Counted from the stretch's first letter, positions 17,438-28,210 are shown. The stretch is DNA of 64,000 nt from Veillonella sp. 3310 (GCF_003999875.1 NZ_RQVJ01000004.1:62001-126000); one strand, 5' to 3'. Notes: generated by a model from the letters alone, not told the origin. Numbers and translations: made by a program.

Positions 17438-19618
17438 CTATTTATCAAATTCTTTTTTCAATACATAACCAAAGGCTTTTTTAGTTCCATCTTCTTGAGT
17501 TGTAATATATACACCTTGGATTTCAGGAGCGAAGCCTGGTAATTTATTGATACCTTCTTCTAATGCTAAGAAGTAGTCTCTAGCAGTTTCAGACCATCTT
17601 TCACCTGGTTGTACGCAAAGTACTCCTGGAGGATATGGAAGAGCGCCTTCTAATGCCATACGTCCAACAGCTTCTGTCAAAGGAACTAACTCACCTTGTC
17701 CACGCACAAAATCAAAGTTTGCTTCTTGAGGTGTTTTTACATACTCAGGCAAGTATTCGTGTAAGAATAATTTCTTTTGAAGTTCGCTTACATTACGATC
17801 TTTGTAGAAATCATGCATTTCTTGGCATAGACGACGAATTGTATAGCCTTTATATTTATCAATATTGTTGTAGTAAATGGATGGCAATACATCTTGCATT
17901 GGTGCGTCTTGTTCAATTAATTGTTCGAAACGAACTAATTGTGCTACCAAGTCATCCATTTTTGTTTTGGATTCTGCTGGAGTCATCAAGAATAGAATTG
18001 TGTTCAAGTCACATTTTTCTGGGATTATACCATGTTCGCGAAGATAGTTAGCCAAGATATTAGCATGGATACCAAACTCTTCATACTCTCCAGTTTCTAC
18101 GTTGATACCTGGTGTAATCAATTGGAATTTACATGGATCAATGAAGTATTGGCCTTCACCATACCCTTCGAAAGAGTGCCATTTCGCACCTGGTTCGAAG
18201 GCGAAGTACTTAACATCTTGTGCCATTTCAGCCGTATTTCCATCTTCCCATTTTTTACCATTTACAACTGGTGGCACTAACGGACGAAGGTATTTACAAT
18301 TTTTAAGGACTGCTTTACGAGCATCAATAACTGTTTCTACACAATCTTTCCACAATAATTTACCTGCTTCTCCTTCATGCATTTTCGCATTAATATCAAG
18401 AGCTGCAAATAATGGATAGAATGGAGATGTAGAAGCATGCATCATAAATGCGTTGTTCAAACGTTTATGATTTACATAGCGATCTTGCCCTTTAATGTGA
18501 GAGTCTTTTTTATGTACTTGAGATGTTTGCGAGAAACCAGCTTGTTGTTTATGAACAGATTGTGTAACCAAGATACCCGGATCATTAGGACCTAGTTCTA
18601 ATAATAATGGACTGCAATCTTTCATCATTGGAATAAATTGTTCATAACCAACCCACGCAGAGTCAAATAAGATATAATCACATAAATGACCAATTTTATC
18701 GACTACTTGACGAGCATTATAGATAGTTCCGTCATATGTACCTAATTGAATCACCGCCAAACGAATAGGGCGTTCAGCTTTTGCTTTTTCAGGATCTTGT
18801 TCTGCTACTAATTTACGGATATATTCTTCATTGAAACAATGTTCTAAAATACCGCCAATAGAACCGAATGGGTTACGAGCTGTTTCTAAGTATACAGGAG
18901 TGGCACCAGCTTGTACTAACGCACCATGGGAGATGGATTTATGGTTATTGCGATCATATAAAACAACATCTCCAGGAGCTAATAGTGCATTTAACACCAT
19001 TTTATTAGCAGAGGATGTACCATTTAACACAAAATACGTTTTATCAGCATTATATACTTGTGCTGCATGTTGCTGTGCATCACAAGCCGGTCCTTCGTGA
19101 ATCAATAAGTCGCCTAATTTAACGTCTGCATTACAAAGGTCACTACGGAATAAATTTTCACCATAGAAGTTATAGAATGCACGACCCGCCGGATGACGAG
19201 CAAAGAATTGTCCCCCTTGATGACCTGGGCAGTCAAATTGAGAGTTACCATCTTCTACGTAATCTGCCAATGCACGGAAGAATGGAGGCAACATATCTTC
19301 TTCATATTTTTTAGCTGCCGCTTCAATTTGTTTTACATATAATTCGTAATTCACTTCATTAGCATCGATTACGCGAGTAATCTTGCCTACCAATTCAGGT
19401 TTAATAGTGGAGTTCGCATCTTTTTTCACTAAGAATACCGGAATGCGAAGAGCTTCAATCAATGGATTGCTTAGTACCTCTTCATGATCTGCATCAGTAA
19501 TCACAATTGCAGCTACATCAGAAAAATCAGTTTCATCTAATGTCACTGCATAACGAGTAATAGAATCCTCAAAATCTTGTAATGCATCATGAGAGAACGC
19601 AATGTGTAAGTGATTCAT
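17438..19618 (-). CDS. speF: Inducible-type ornithine decarboxylase (PLP fold I)
   Basis: 726 residues, matching bacterial wing-containing ornithine/lysine/arginine decarboxylases. It has an N-terminal receiver-like wing (about 1-105), the PLP domain from FDCPGHQGGQFF, the PLP lysine in TQSVHKQQAGFSQTSQ, and a C-terminal domain. ATG is behind AGGAGG. It decarboxylates ornithine to putrescine. Substrate choice over lysine is inferred from overall likeness to SpeC/SpeF and from the PotE partner. In Negativicutes polyamines are also reported as covalent parts of peptidoglycan, so the product may have a structural role. Confidence 0.9.
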   Translation of the reverse strand: MNHLHIAFSHDALQDFEDSITRYAVTLDETDFSDVAAIVITDADHEEVLSNPLIEALRIPVFLVKKDANSTIKPELVGKITRVIDANEVNYELYVKQIEAAAKKYEEDMLPPFFRALADYVEDGNSQFDCPGHQGGQFFARHPAGRAFYNFYGENLFRSDLCNADVKLGDLLIHEGPACDAQQHAAQVYNADKTYFVLNGTSSANKMVLNALLAPGDVVLYDRNNHKSISHGALVQAGATPVYLETARNPFGSIGGILEHCFNEEYIRKLVAEQDPEKAKAERPIRLAVIQLGTYDGTIYNARQVVDKIGHLCDYILFDSAWVGYEQFIPMMKDCSPLLLELGPNDPGILVTQSVHKQQAGFSQTSQVHKKDSHIKGQDRYVNHKRLNNAFMMHASTSPFYPLFAALDINAKMHEGEAGKLLWKDCVETVIDARKAVLKNCKYLRPLVPPVVNGKKWEDGNTAEMAQDVKYFAFEPGAKWHSFEGYGEGQYFIDPCKFQLITPGINVETGEYEEFGIHANILANYLREHGIIPEKCDLNTILFLMTPAESKTKMDDLVAQLVRFEQLIEQDAPMQDVLPSIYYNNIDKYKGYTIRRLCQEMHDFYKDRNVSELQKKLFLHEYLPEYVKTPQEANFDFVRGQGELVPLTEAVGRMALEGALPYPPGVLCVQPGERWSETARDYFLALEEGINKLPGFAPEIQGVYITTQEDGTKKAFGYVLKKEFDK

Positions 19619-19768
19619 AATAAAGCCTCCTATTGCATACTATGAATAGACATAATTATTGAAAACCATTGTCGACATGGTAGCTATGGATATAAAAATA
19701 TACAGTAGCCGTTTCGTAATAATCTTACACCGAATGACAATTTAATTCAACCTTAATTAACTATTTCT

Positions 19769-19777
19769 ATTATAGCA
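19769..19777 (-). promoter_or_regulatory. Extended -10 promoter of speF-potE
   Basis: The minus strand reads TGCTATAAT with no clear -35. The leader of about 140 nt contains an imperfect GCTA...TAGC hairpin with a U loop and a short ACCAT/ATGGT hairpin before AGGAGG. These could be control elements; neither matches a riboswitch I know. Confidence 0.6.
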
Positions 19778-20134
19778 ATTTGTTATATTTTACCCTGTTA
19801 AACCGCTAATGTATTATATTCTATAGAATATTATTTTTTATTTCATCTTAAAAAATGCATTTACATTCCCATTTATTTAGATATGCAAAACTAACATTGC
19901 ATTTCATAAGATAGTAATCATATTTTAATATTTCTACTCCTTATATTGATAATATATCTCAATATAGATTGTGTCTTACGAATATTTATTAATAAATTAT
20001 CCACCAATACAAGATTTAATTAATTTTTATTCTTAGTTTTTTTATATTACAATGATTCTTTATTATCAAGATAATCATTGTTTCTTTATTCTTGCATTTT
20101 TTGCATAGCCTGCCGTTATTTTTGCCACAATATA
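19778..20134. other. AT-rich intergenic stretch upstream of speF
   Basis: No gene seen. One hairpin, CAATGATT (20050-20057) with AATCATTG (20073-20080) followed by TTTCTTT, could be a weak plus-strand terminator. The rest is low-complexity AT-rich sequence. Confidence 0.5.
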
Positions 20135-20160
20135 AAAAAGACCCTATATAGGGTCTTTTT
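20135..20160 (-). terminator. Terminator after purA
   Basis: A perfect 26-bp palindrome with arms AAAAAGACCC and GGGTCTTTTT. It is symmetrical and could stop transcription from either side. Confidence 0.9.
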
Positions 20161-20170
20161 CATCATATAA

Positions 20171-21541
<1,371 letters not shown>

Positions 21542-21597
21542 TCCATTATTAGTATTACCTTCGTAAATAGGCGCCTAACGTACACTATTTACACTTT

Positions 21598-21606
21598 ATT
21601 ATAGCA
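21598..21606 (-). promoter_or_regulatory. Extended -10 promoter of purA
   Basis: Minus strand TGCTATAAT, no clear -35, about 120 bases from the purA start. Confidence 0.6.
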
Positions 21607-21647
21607 TAAATTGAAAACATTAGGGTAGGGTTAGCCCAATAAATTCC

Positions 21648-24302
21648 CTACCAGCGATTGTACGTGACTCGCTTTACATACTCCTCTGGAATAGAAGCTA
21701 GAAATCGACTCGGTTGTTGAAAGTACCCATTCGCATTGACCTTTGCATAGGTGATGGTCAAGTGTTTCTTAGCACGGGTTAATGCTACATAGAAAATACG
21801 TTTTTCTTCTTCTAGTTTTCCATCTCTCACAGCATAATAAAAAGGAAGCCCTCCATCATGAGCACTGGCAATAAAGACATGTTCAAATTCACTGCCTTTA
21901 GCTTGATGGACCGTAATTATGGGGATACGACTATCTCCTTTTCTTCGAAACATGCCCTCTCCGGAGTGAAGGGCAGACATTTCTAGTATCTCTTTGACTC
22001 CATCACGTCCTACATAGTGTGGATGTTCCGCTTCTAACTCTTTCATAATGCGGTATAGCTCACGAATACTTTGTACACGGCGTTGCCCTGTAGGATCTTC
22101 TTGCACTTTCTTTTGGTAATGCGTCAAAACACCCATATGATTCATAATATACTCTACGATCTCTGTAGGCTTACTCGTACTCCACTTGCTACGTAAAGCA
22201 TCCATAGAGGCAGCAATATTGGCAAATATACCTCTGTACTTATTTACAAATGCCATACGCTGTGCTTTTGTGGGAAGAATATTTTCTTTCATCGCATACA
22301 CCAATAATTTACCCGTTGCGATGATGTCATCCATCGCATTGTGCGTAGACTGATGGTCGATTGGAAAGTGCCCACTTAAAAACTCTAGTTTATGGTTTGG
22401 CAAATTAGGATAGAACCGGCGATAGATATCTAAGGTATCATAGATGGCTTGTATTCTCGGCATAGCAACACCATGACGGCTACACTCTTGCTCCAATATA
22501 CCCATATCATATTGCACATTATGGCCTACTATGATGGATCCATCTGCAAACTGTCTGAATGCTTCCAATACAGTTCGTGCATCGCCCCCAACCTTCTGTA
22601 AGTACGCATCACTAAAGCCATGGACTAATTCTGAATCCCCTACAGGTACTCCCGGGTTGATGAATCGTTCAAAACTATCAATTTGATTACCCTCTTCATC
22701 GATACGGATGGCTGCCATCTGCACAATACGGTCTTCCATAATATTCACGCCTGTAGACTCTACATCAAACACAACGATATCTTTAGCCACTAGCCCCTTT
22801 TCTAATTGTTCATAAGGCTCCCGAGTAAAGATTTTCGTGCTCATAAAATCAGTGATCCGTAAGCCAGTTTTTCTCACTTCTGCGCTTTCTAATTCTTCCA
22901 TGCGCTTATCACCAATCCCTTTCACAAAGGTTCTAATGATGCGCTTTGTACTCATCACATCCCAAGGATTCACTAAGCATTTAAAAAATGCCATCATATC
23001 TTTGATTTCTAAACGTCGAAAAAATTTAAGCTCATCTGCCAAAATAAATTTCAATTGTTTCTCTTCTGGCAAAGATTGATTGCATCGTTTAAACTGTTCA
23101 CTTAATCGCACAGCTTGTTTATTGGTGCGCACTAAAATTCCTACTGACGGCATCTCTTCACTAGTTCTCAGCTGTTGGATAGACTGAAATATATACTTAG
23201 CCTCATCATAGGCATCTTCAGCCGCAAATATGGAAATAGGCTCGCCTTGTTGTGTGGCTATCGCTTTCGGCTCTTTTCGATACAACTCTCGCACCCGTTG
23301 AGGGAACATATCTTTCAGCATGGAAAAGGCCCCTTTAAACAGCATCTGATTCGACCGATAGTTTGTGTCAAACACCAATTCTATGGGGTTATAATCTCTC
23401 CGATACCGATCGATTAATGTCATCGGATTAGACCCACGCCATTCATAAATCGTTTGAAAGTAGTCCCCACATAGCAAAATATGATTTCCCTTCCACATGA
23501 TATTCATTACTTCATATTCTAATGCGCTGGTGTCCTGCATTTCATCTACTGCAATATACGAATAGCGCTGGCGCCAACGATTCGCCACTTCTGGTCGCCG
23601 AAAGATCTGGTGCACCCGAGTAATTAAATCGGCAAAATCCAATCCATTAAGGTTTCGCAAGCGACACTCGTATTCCATCAACACTTGTAGACCTGTTTCA
23701 TCTAAAAATGCAGCCGTCTCTTCTGACATAATGCTATACCAAACAGATTCATCCCGTTTCATTTGCTCCATTGTACGCCTGTAATCATTGCTTATATCAG
23801 AAGAATAATATTGATACTTAGATCGGTGCTCTTTCACAGCGCTGATAACCTGACGAATCGTATCTGCATGTATTTTAGGTGCCATAATACCTTGCTCTTC
23901 ACTATAAGCTTTCACAAGGTCTGGCAAAAATTCGCTTAATAATTCCTCTGCATCTTCTTCATCAAAGATGAGAAACTCTTTAAATAAGTCTTCTTGTAAT
24001 TTTGCTTCTTCTTGCAAAATGGTATAACAAAAGCTGTGAAATGTAGATACTTTCACAGCTTGTGCCTCTTGTCCTACAATGGCAATCATGCGCTCTTTCA
24101 TTTCACGACATGCTTTATTCGTAAATGTAAGACACAAAATTTGATCGCCCGTGGCACGCCCTGTTTCCAAGATATGTGCCACCCGATAGGACAATGTATT
24201 TGTTTTTCCCGTTCCTGCAGAAGCTAGCAATACAATATTTCTGTCTAATTCCTGTACAACTTGTTGTTGAATGTCATTAAGTATAACAGTATTTGATTGC
24301 AT
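21648..24302 (-). CDS. UvrD/Rep-type SF1 helicase with an internal DEDDh (DnaQ-like) exonuclease
   Basis: 884 residues, ATG behind AAGGAG. Helicase motifs in order: Walker A LLASAGTGKTNT (about 26-37), LTFTNKACREM, DEMQDTSALE, GDYFQTIYEWRG and NYRSN. Between these and the last motifs (TVHQAKGSEFEHVF, FYVALTRAKKH) sits a complete DEDDh exonuclease domain at about 500-680. It shows DVESTG, GHNVQYDMGI and HNAMDD, with all four acidic residues and the histidine. The protein should unwind DNA 3'-5' and digest a strand with 3'-5' polarity, probably in repair. It is the distal gene of the dnaX-recR-bofA run, 15 bases past bofA. Confidence 0.9.
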   Translation of the reverse strand: MQSNTVILNDIQQQVVQELDRNIVLLASAGTGKTNTLSYRVAHILETGRATGDQILCLTFTNKACREMKERMIAIVGQEAQAVKVSTFHSFCYTILQEEAKLQEDLFKEFLIFDEEDAEELLSEFLPDLVKAYSEEQGIMAPKIHADTIRQVISAVKEHRSKYQYYSSDISNDYRRTMEQMKRDESVWYSIMSEETAAFLDETGLQVLMEYECRLRNLNGLDFADLITRVHQIFRRPEVANRWRQRYSYIAVDEMQDTSALEYEVMNIMWKGNHILLCGDYFQTIYEWRGSNPMTLIDRYRRDYNPIELVFDTNYRSNQMLFKGAFSMLKDMFPQRVRELYRKEPKAIATQQGEPISIFAAEDAYDEAKYIFQSIQQLRTSEEMPSVGILVRTNKQAVRLSEQFKRCNQSLPEEKQLKFILADELKFFRRLEIKDMMAFFKCLVNPWDVMSTKRIIRTFVKGIGDKRMEELESAEVRKTGLRITDFMSTKIFTREPYEQLEKGLVAKDIVVFDVESTGVNIMEDRIVQMAAIRIDEEGNQIDSFERFINPGVPVGDSELVHGFSDAYLQKVGGDARTVLEAFRQFADGSIIVGHNVQYDMGILEQECSRHGVAMPRIQAIYDTLDIYRRFYPNLPNHKLEFLSGHFPIDHQSTHNAMDDIIATGKLLVYAMKENILPTKAQRMAFVNKYRGIFANIAASMDALRSKWSTSKPTEIVEYIMNHMGVLTHYQKKVQEDPTGQRRVQSIRELYRIMKELEAEHPHYVGRDGVKEILEMSALHSGEGMFRRKGDSRIPIITVHQAKGSEFEHVFIASAHDGGLPFYYAVRDGKLEEEKRIFYVALTRAKKHLTITYAKVNANGYFQQPSRFLASIPEEYVKRVTYNRW

Positions 24303-24316
24303 AGTTGCTCCTTATT

Positions 24317-24547
24317 TTACCAATGAAAGTACGCTAAGCCTAGCACTGGTATAGGCCCTAACACGGCTGTTAGTGCCCACAACATAATATTCATATTCAT
24401 AGGAATATGGAATACTTCTGTAGCCACTGCATAGGTAATCATACCTAAAAAGACATTTATCGCCACTCGTTTGATGGTGAACCAAGCTACTTTGATAATC
24501 ACCCAAGCTACAACAATGGCTACTACTGCTTGCAATATGTAATCCAT
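24317..24547 (-). CDS. bofA: BofA-like membrane protein
   Basis: 76 residues from the second of two adjacent ATGs, five bases after GAGG; the first ATG overlaps the recR stop. Two or three hydrophobic helices, ending in GPIPVLGLAYFHW, like the pro-sigmaK-processing inhibitor BofA. It sits directly after recR, as bofA does near recR in Bacillus. Veillonella-type bacteria do not sporulate as far as known, so the gene is likely a remnant put to another membrane use. Family call rests on size, hydrophobic pattern and synteny. Confidence 0.72.
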   Translation of the reverse strand: MDYILQAVVAIVVAWVIIKVAWFTIKRVAINVFLGMITYAVATEVFHIPMNMNIMLWALTAVLGPIPVLGLAYFHW

Positions 24548-24549
24548 CA

Positions 24550-25143
24550 TTACCTCATTTCTTGACGATGTAATACAGCCCCGCTCAAAGTCACCTCATC
24601 AGCATATTCAATATCTCCACCTACAGGAATGCCTCGGGCAATACGAGTAACTTTAATACCCGTAGGTTGCAATAATCGAGCAATGTATAGCGCCGTTGCT
24701 TCCCCTTCTACATCAGGGTCTGTAGCGATGATGACCTCTTGCACTGTATTATCTTGAAGGCGCAACATAAGTTCTTTTAAGCGAATGTCTTCCACGCCTA
24801 CCCCATCAATAGGAGACAAAGCCCCCTCTAACACGTGGTATAACCCTTTATAGTCACCACTGCGTTCGATAGCGATGACATCCCGCGATGTTTCCACCAC
24901 ACAAATCATCGATCGGTCCCGTTTAGAGCTAGCACAAAACTCACAAGGATCTTGAGCAGATAAATTAAAACATTGGGAACATCTATGTGTGGCTTCTTTC
25001 GCTGCAAGAATGGTTTCTACTAAGCGTTGTACATCTTCTGCATCGGCCTCAATGAGATGATATGCTAATCGTCTAGCCGATTTAGCACCTACCCCTGGAA
25101 GGCGACGCAACTCTTCTACTAATCGTTCTAAAGGATTTGTCAT
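24550..25143 (-). CDS. recR: Recombination mediator RecR
   Basis: 197 residues, normal length. N-terminal helix-hairpin-helix (RRLPGVGAKSARRLAYHL), four-cysteine zinc finger (CSQCFNLSAQDPCEFC) and Toprim domain (IATDPDVEGEATALYIARLL). With RecF and RecO it loads RecA at gaps. No strong ribosome site is visible; the start lies one base past the stop of the YbaB-family gene, implying coupled translation. Confidence 0.97.
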   Translation of the reverse strand: MTNPLERLVEELRRLPGVGAKSARRLAYHLIEADAEDVQRLVETILAAKEATHRCSQCFNLSAQDPCEFCASSKRDRSMICVVETSRDVIAIERSGDYKGLYHVLEGALSPIDGVGVEDIRLKELMLRLQDNTVQEVIIATDPDVEGEATALYIARLLQPTGIKVTRIARGIPVGGDIEYADEVTLSGAVLHRQEMR

Positions 25144-25144
25144 A

Positions 25145-25474
25145 TTAGAACATACCTGGCATTCCAGGAAGTTTTAAGTTTCCTGTGACAGCGCCTAATT
25201 TTTTCTCTGCCACTTCTTTTGCTTTGCGATTTGCTTCATTCACAGCTGCTAAGATTAAATCTTCCAATGCTTCCACATCTTCTGGATCGACTGCAGCAGG
25301 AGCAATTTTAATGGACAACACTTCTTGTTCTCCGTTCATTGTTACGGATACAGCACCACCACCGATAGATGCTTCCACTACGGTGTTTTTAATTTCTTCT
25401 TGCGCTTTTTCCATATCCTTTTGCATTTTTTGAACTTTTTTTAACATACCTTGCATATTACCGCCACCAAACAT
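25145..25474 (-). CDS. YbaB/EbfC family nucleoid-associated protein
   Basis: 109 residues with the typical N-terminal coiled coil (LKKVQKMQKDMEKAQEEI) and a glycine-rich end (KLPGMPGMF). YbaB/EbfC dimers bind DNA and help organise the nucleoid. Placement between dnaX and recR is the conserved bacterial order (yaaK in Bacillus). Confidence 0.93.
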   Translation of the reverse strand: MFGGGNMQGMLKKVQKMQKDMEKAQEEIKNTVVEASIGGGAVSVTMNGEQEVLSIKIAPAAVDPEDVEALEDLILAAVNEANRKAKEVAEKKLGAVTGNLKLPGMPGMF

Positions 25475-25485
25475 AGTGAACCTCC

Positions 25486-27780
25486 TTAACTATTAGACAA
25501 ATCGTCTACTTCTTTAACATAAATATCATACCCACTGGCCTCCATATGCTGCAATGCATCATAGAGTAGGGGCTCTTGTTTTTCTTCATCACTGGCCTCT
25601 GCTGAAGACCACTTCGGCAACTTCCGAATCTCCTCTATGCCTTCTTCTGAAAGCATGCCATCTCCTTTTGCTTGATAGTATGGATTTAATACTTCCTCTG
25701 GATTATCATAGACTGTAAGAAAATCATCAATAATACCATCTACATTAGTAGGGTCACTACCGGCGCCTACCTTTGAATTTGTATTTGTCCCTACATAAGT
25801 AGGTTTACTACTCTCAGGCGTTTGCTCTACTTTGGATACAGCTGGTATCTCCTCATGAGATGCAGTCAGTGCCACTTCTTGCGTCACAACTGTCGGTTGT
25901 ACTATCTCCTCGGGTTCGCTAGAACGTTCCACCACAGGAGCTGTTATCGTTGGTTGTGACTGTCCGCCTTGCTGTGAAGTTCCTCCAAAGGATTTTGCTG
26001 CCTCTAAATACACCTGCAGTTTTGGATCCTTCTTATCGATGGCTTTCACCACAATCGGTCGTCCTGTCACTTGTTGGAACGCTTGTTTTCCGCATTCTAC
26101 ATGCTGCTGTTGCACCAAGATAGGACCCGCAATCGGCGTAGGGAACACCAAGATAGCTTGCTCTTGGTCTAAGTACACCAAGGTTCCTTGCTGATAGATA
26201 GTGTTTAGCAATCCATAATTCTTACCTCTCAACCATTTTATCACGTTTGCTAAAATCGTGCTATATTCATGAGGACTGACCATTCCCTGTCCTACAGTCG
26301 TCTCTTGTGCCGTGTCAAATGTCGTCGTTTTAGGTGTCACCGTTGGAGATGTTTTCTTTCGCAACGGGGGTGGCAATGGACTTTTACCACCAGAGCCAAC
26401 CACCTTAGCTATACGAGGTGGTGGTAAAGGAGATGTTGCTTTTGCAGAACTAGTTCTCACCGGCGAGACAGATGGCAATAACACATCATCCTCCACTGGA
26501 TGGGGAATCTCCTCTAGAACACCATCATATACATCCGTATCTGCCACAGGTGGTGCAGATTCAACCACAGGTTTGGCAACTACTACAGGTCGCTGTTCTG
26601 CCCACTCATTCAGCTTTTGGAGCAATGCATCTTCTTGACGACTTACAAATTGCTCTATCGTTGTCATACGCCCTTCTAATGTTTGGTACGTACCTCCTCC
26701 TAATTGCAATAGCGAAAGTAATCCCATTTCTACAATCACTCGTGGGTTATCTACTTGTTTTGCATTATTTTGTACCGCTTGGAGTACATTGATATAGCGC
26801 CCGATCTCCTCCATAGATAACTCATTGGTCTGCGCCAATAATCGCTCTTTATGCGTATCATAGGCTAATAATTCTTCCGCCTCAGGCAATACTTTTGCCA
26901 CAATCATAGCGCGCAAATGTTCCACTAAAGCCGTTACAATTTGACGAGCATCACGACCCATTTGTAGCGCTTCATCTACAGCTTGCAGTAATGCTGCTCC
27001 GTTACCGGCTTTCAATATATCCACCATATCGAGAACCCAAGATTTACTCACTAAGCCAATCATAGTCTCTACTAGAGGAGCTGTAATCATATCCGAGGTC
27101 ATACCAGAACATTGATCCAGAATACTCAAGGCATCCCGCAAGCCCCCATCTGCATGGACCGCAATAACTTGTGCTGCTGCCGGATCAAGAGAAATGTTAC
27201 TCTCCTTTGCTACATGCAATAAGTGAGCTGTAATATCTTTAGCTGTAATACGGCGGAACGTATAGCGCTGGCAACGAGATAAAATAGTAACTGGTAACTT
27301 CTCAGATTCTGTAGTAGCGAAAATGAACATTACATGGCTCGGCGGTTCCTCGATGGTTTTCAGCAAAGCATTCCACGCTTCATTGGTGAGCATGTGGGCT
27401 TCATCGATGATAAACACTTTTTTATGACCTACCACAGGTAAGAAGTTCACCTGTTCTCGCAAGGCACGCACTTCATCAATACCTCGATTGGAAGCCGCAT
27501 CAATTTCGATCACATCCAAGGCTTGTCCTTGTAACATTTGCTGACACGATTCACAGTGACCGCAAGGTGTGTCTGTAGGCCCCTGTTCACAGTTAATAGC
27601 GCGAGCAAATATCTTTGCCATACTCGTTTTACCCGTACCTCTAGGACCAGCAAATAAATAGGCATGGGCCACTTTATCTTCACGAATGGCTCGTTGTAAT
27701 GTATCCGACACGTGGTGTTGACCCACAACATCGGTAAACTGTTTCGGTCTCCATCGTCTATATAACGCTAAATAACTCAT
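25486..27780 (-). CDS. dnaX: DNA polymerase III subunits gamma/tau
   Basis: 764 residues; longer than many because of a linker of about 300 residues rich in Pro, Val, Ser and Thr. The N-terminus YRRWRPKQFTDVVGQ, Walker A AGPRGTGKTSMAK, zinc cysteines (CEQGPTDTPCGHCESC) and DEAHMLTNEAWNALLK identify the clamp-loader ATPase. Ribosome site AAAGGAGG. It sits directly downstream of the SRP RNA, as in Bacillus. I did not see an obvious programmed frameshift signal, so a shorter gamma form is not claimed. Confidence 0.96.
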   Translation of the reverse strand: MSYLALYRRWRPKQFTDVVGQHHVSDTLQRAIREDKVAHAYLFAGPRGTGKTSMAKIFARAINCEQGPTDTPCGHCESCQQMLQGQALDVIEIDAASNRGIDEVRALREQVNFLPVVGHKKVFIIDEAHMLTNEAWNALLKTIEEPPSHVMFIFATTESEKLPVTILSRCQRYTFRRITAKDITAHLLHVAKESNISLDPAAAQVIAVHADGGLRDALSILDQCSGMTSDMITAPLVETMIGLVSKSWVLDMVDILKAGNGAALLQAVDEALQMGRDARQIVTALVEHLRAMIVAKVLPEAEELLAYDTHKERLLAQTNELSMEEIGRYINVLQAVQNNAKQVDNPRVIVEMGLLSLLQLGGGTYQTLEGRMTTIEQFVSRQEDALLQKLNEWAEQRPVVVAKPVVESAPPVADTDVYDGVLEEIPHPVEDDVLLPSVSPVRTSSAKATSPLPPPRIAKVVGSGGKSPLPPPLRKKTSPTVTPKTTTFDTAQETTVGQGMVSPHEYSTILANVIKWLRGKNYGLLNTIYQQGTLVYLDQEQAILVFPTPIAGPILVQQQHVECGKQAFQQVTGRPIVVKAIDKKDPKLQVYLEAAKSFGGTSQQGGQSQPTITAPVVERSSEPEEIVQPTVVTQEVALTASHEEIPAVSKVEQTPESSKPTYVGTNTNSKVGAGSDPTNVDGIIDDFLTVYDNPEEVLNPYYQAKGDGMLSEEGIEEIRKLPKWSSAEASDEEKQEPLLYDALQHMEASGYDIYVKEVDDLSNS

Positions 27781-27805
27781 AGCCCCTCCTTTCCCTTAAG
27801 ATATG

Positions 27806-27832
27806 AAAAAAAGCAGCTAAGCTAGCTGCTTT
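27806..27832 (-). terminator. Terminator of the SRP RNA
   Basis: AAAGCAGCTA pairs with TAGCTGCTTT and is followed on the minus strand by more than six U. dnaX begins 25 bases later, so its expression needs leak-through or a close promoter. Confidence 0.88.
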
Positions 27833-27849
27833 ACCATAGCACTCGAATC

Positions 27850-27962
27850 TGACAGCCCTATAGGTTTCCTCGTGGCACAAGAGAGTTACCGCTTAATGCT
27901 GCTCCAATCAAGGCCTGACATGGTTCACAGGCTCTCCTTGCACAAGCCCCATAGAACTGTCA
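27850..27962 (-). ncRNA. ffs: Signal recognition particle RNA (small bacterial type)
   Basis: The minus strand contains GAACCATGTCAGG and GGAGCAGCATTAAGCGG, the conserved apical domain of SRP RNA that binds Ffh. The ends TGACAG and CTGTCA pair, as do GGAGAG and CTCTCT, giving one long hairpin of about 113 nt. The apical loop reads CCTTGATT where GTCCGGAAGG is usual, a variant. It has its own promoter and terminator and lies just upstream of dnaX, the classic Firmicute position. Exact processed ends are estimates. Confidence 0.9.
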
Positions 27963-27985
27963 TATTCCAATGCTATTACCCTATT

Positions 27986-28014
27986 ATTATACATGTTTTC
28001 CTTGTCCTATTCAA
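27986..28014 (-). promoter_or_regulatory. Promoter of the SRP RNA
   Basis: TTGAAT (28009-28014), 17-bp spacer, TATAAT (27986-27991) on the minus strand, about 20 bp from the RNA start. Confidence 0.85.
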
Positions 28015-28043
28015 GGCTTTATACCCCTTTCTCTCATAAAATA

Positions 28044-28052
28044 TGCTATACT
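28044..28052 (+). promoter_or_regulatory. Extended -10 promoter of the small membrane peptide
   Basis: TGCTATACT on the plus strand, about 36 bp before the start codon. The implied leader is about 30 nt, and its CCTCTTT (28061-28067) can pair with the AAAGGAGG (28073-28080) ribosome site of the small ORF. Confidence 0.65.
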
Positions 28053-28087
28053 TTAAGTATCCTCTTTAAACGAAAGGAGGTGAGTTC

Positions 28088-28207
28088 ATGGAGGTTGATT
28101 ACGACGCTCTCGTATGGTGGGTTAACTTTCTTACCCCTATTCTGCAAGGATTGATTGTTAATTTTTTAACATATGCAATTCTGAAGTATTATAAGAATAG
28201 AAAGTAG
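28088..28207 (+). CDS. Small single-pass hydrophobic peptide, type I toxin-like
   Basis: A 39-residue ORF with a near-perfect AAAGGAGGTGA ribosome site. The peptide starts MEVDYDALVWWVNFLTPILQ, has one hydrophobic stretch of about 24 residues and ends in a basic KYYKNRK tail. Its own promoter and a 12-bp-stem terminator make it a free-standing transcript of about 180 nt. The layout (short acidic start, one membrane helix, Lys/Arg tail, ribosome site in a hairpin, convergent antisense promoter) resembles type I toxin genes such as txpA and bsrG. I recognise no exact family, and the toxin role is inference. Confidence 0.65.
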   Translation: MEVDYDALVWWVNFLTPILQGLIVNFLTYAILKYYKNRK

Positions 28208-28210
28208 AAA

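Noticed and set aside
27850-27962. Read as a T-box or other leader of dnaX
   Set aside because: The apical-domain sequence and closed single-hairpin shape are those of SRP RNA, with its own terminator before dnaX.
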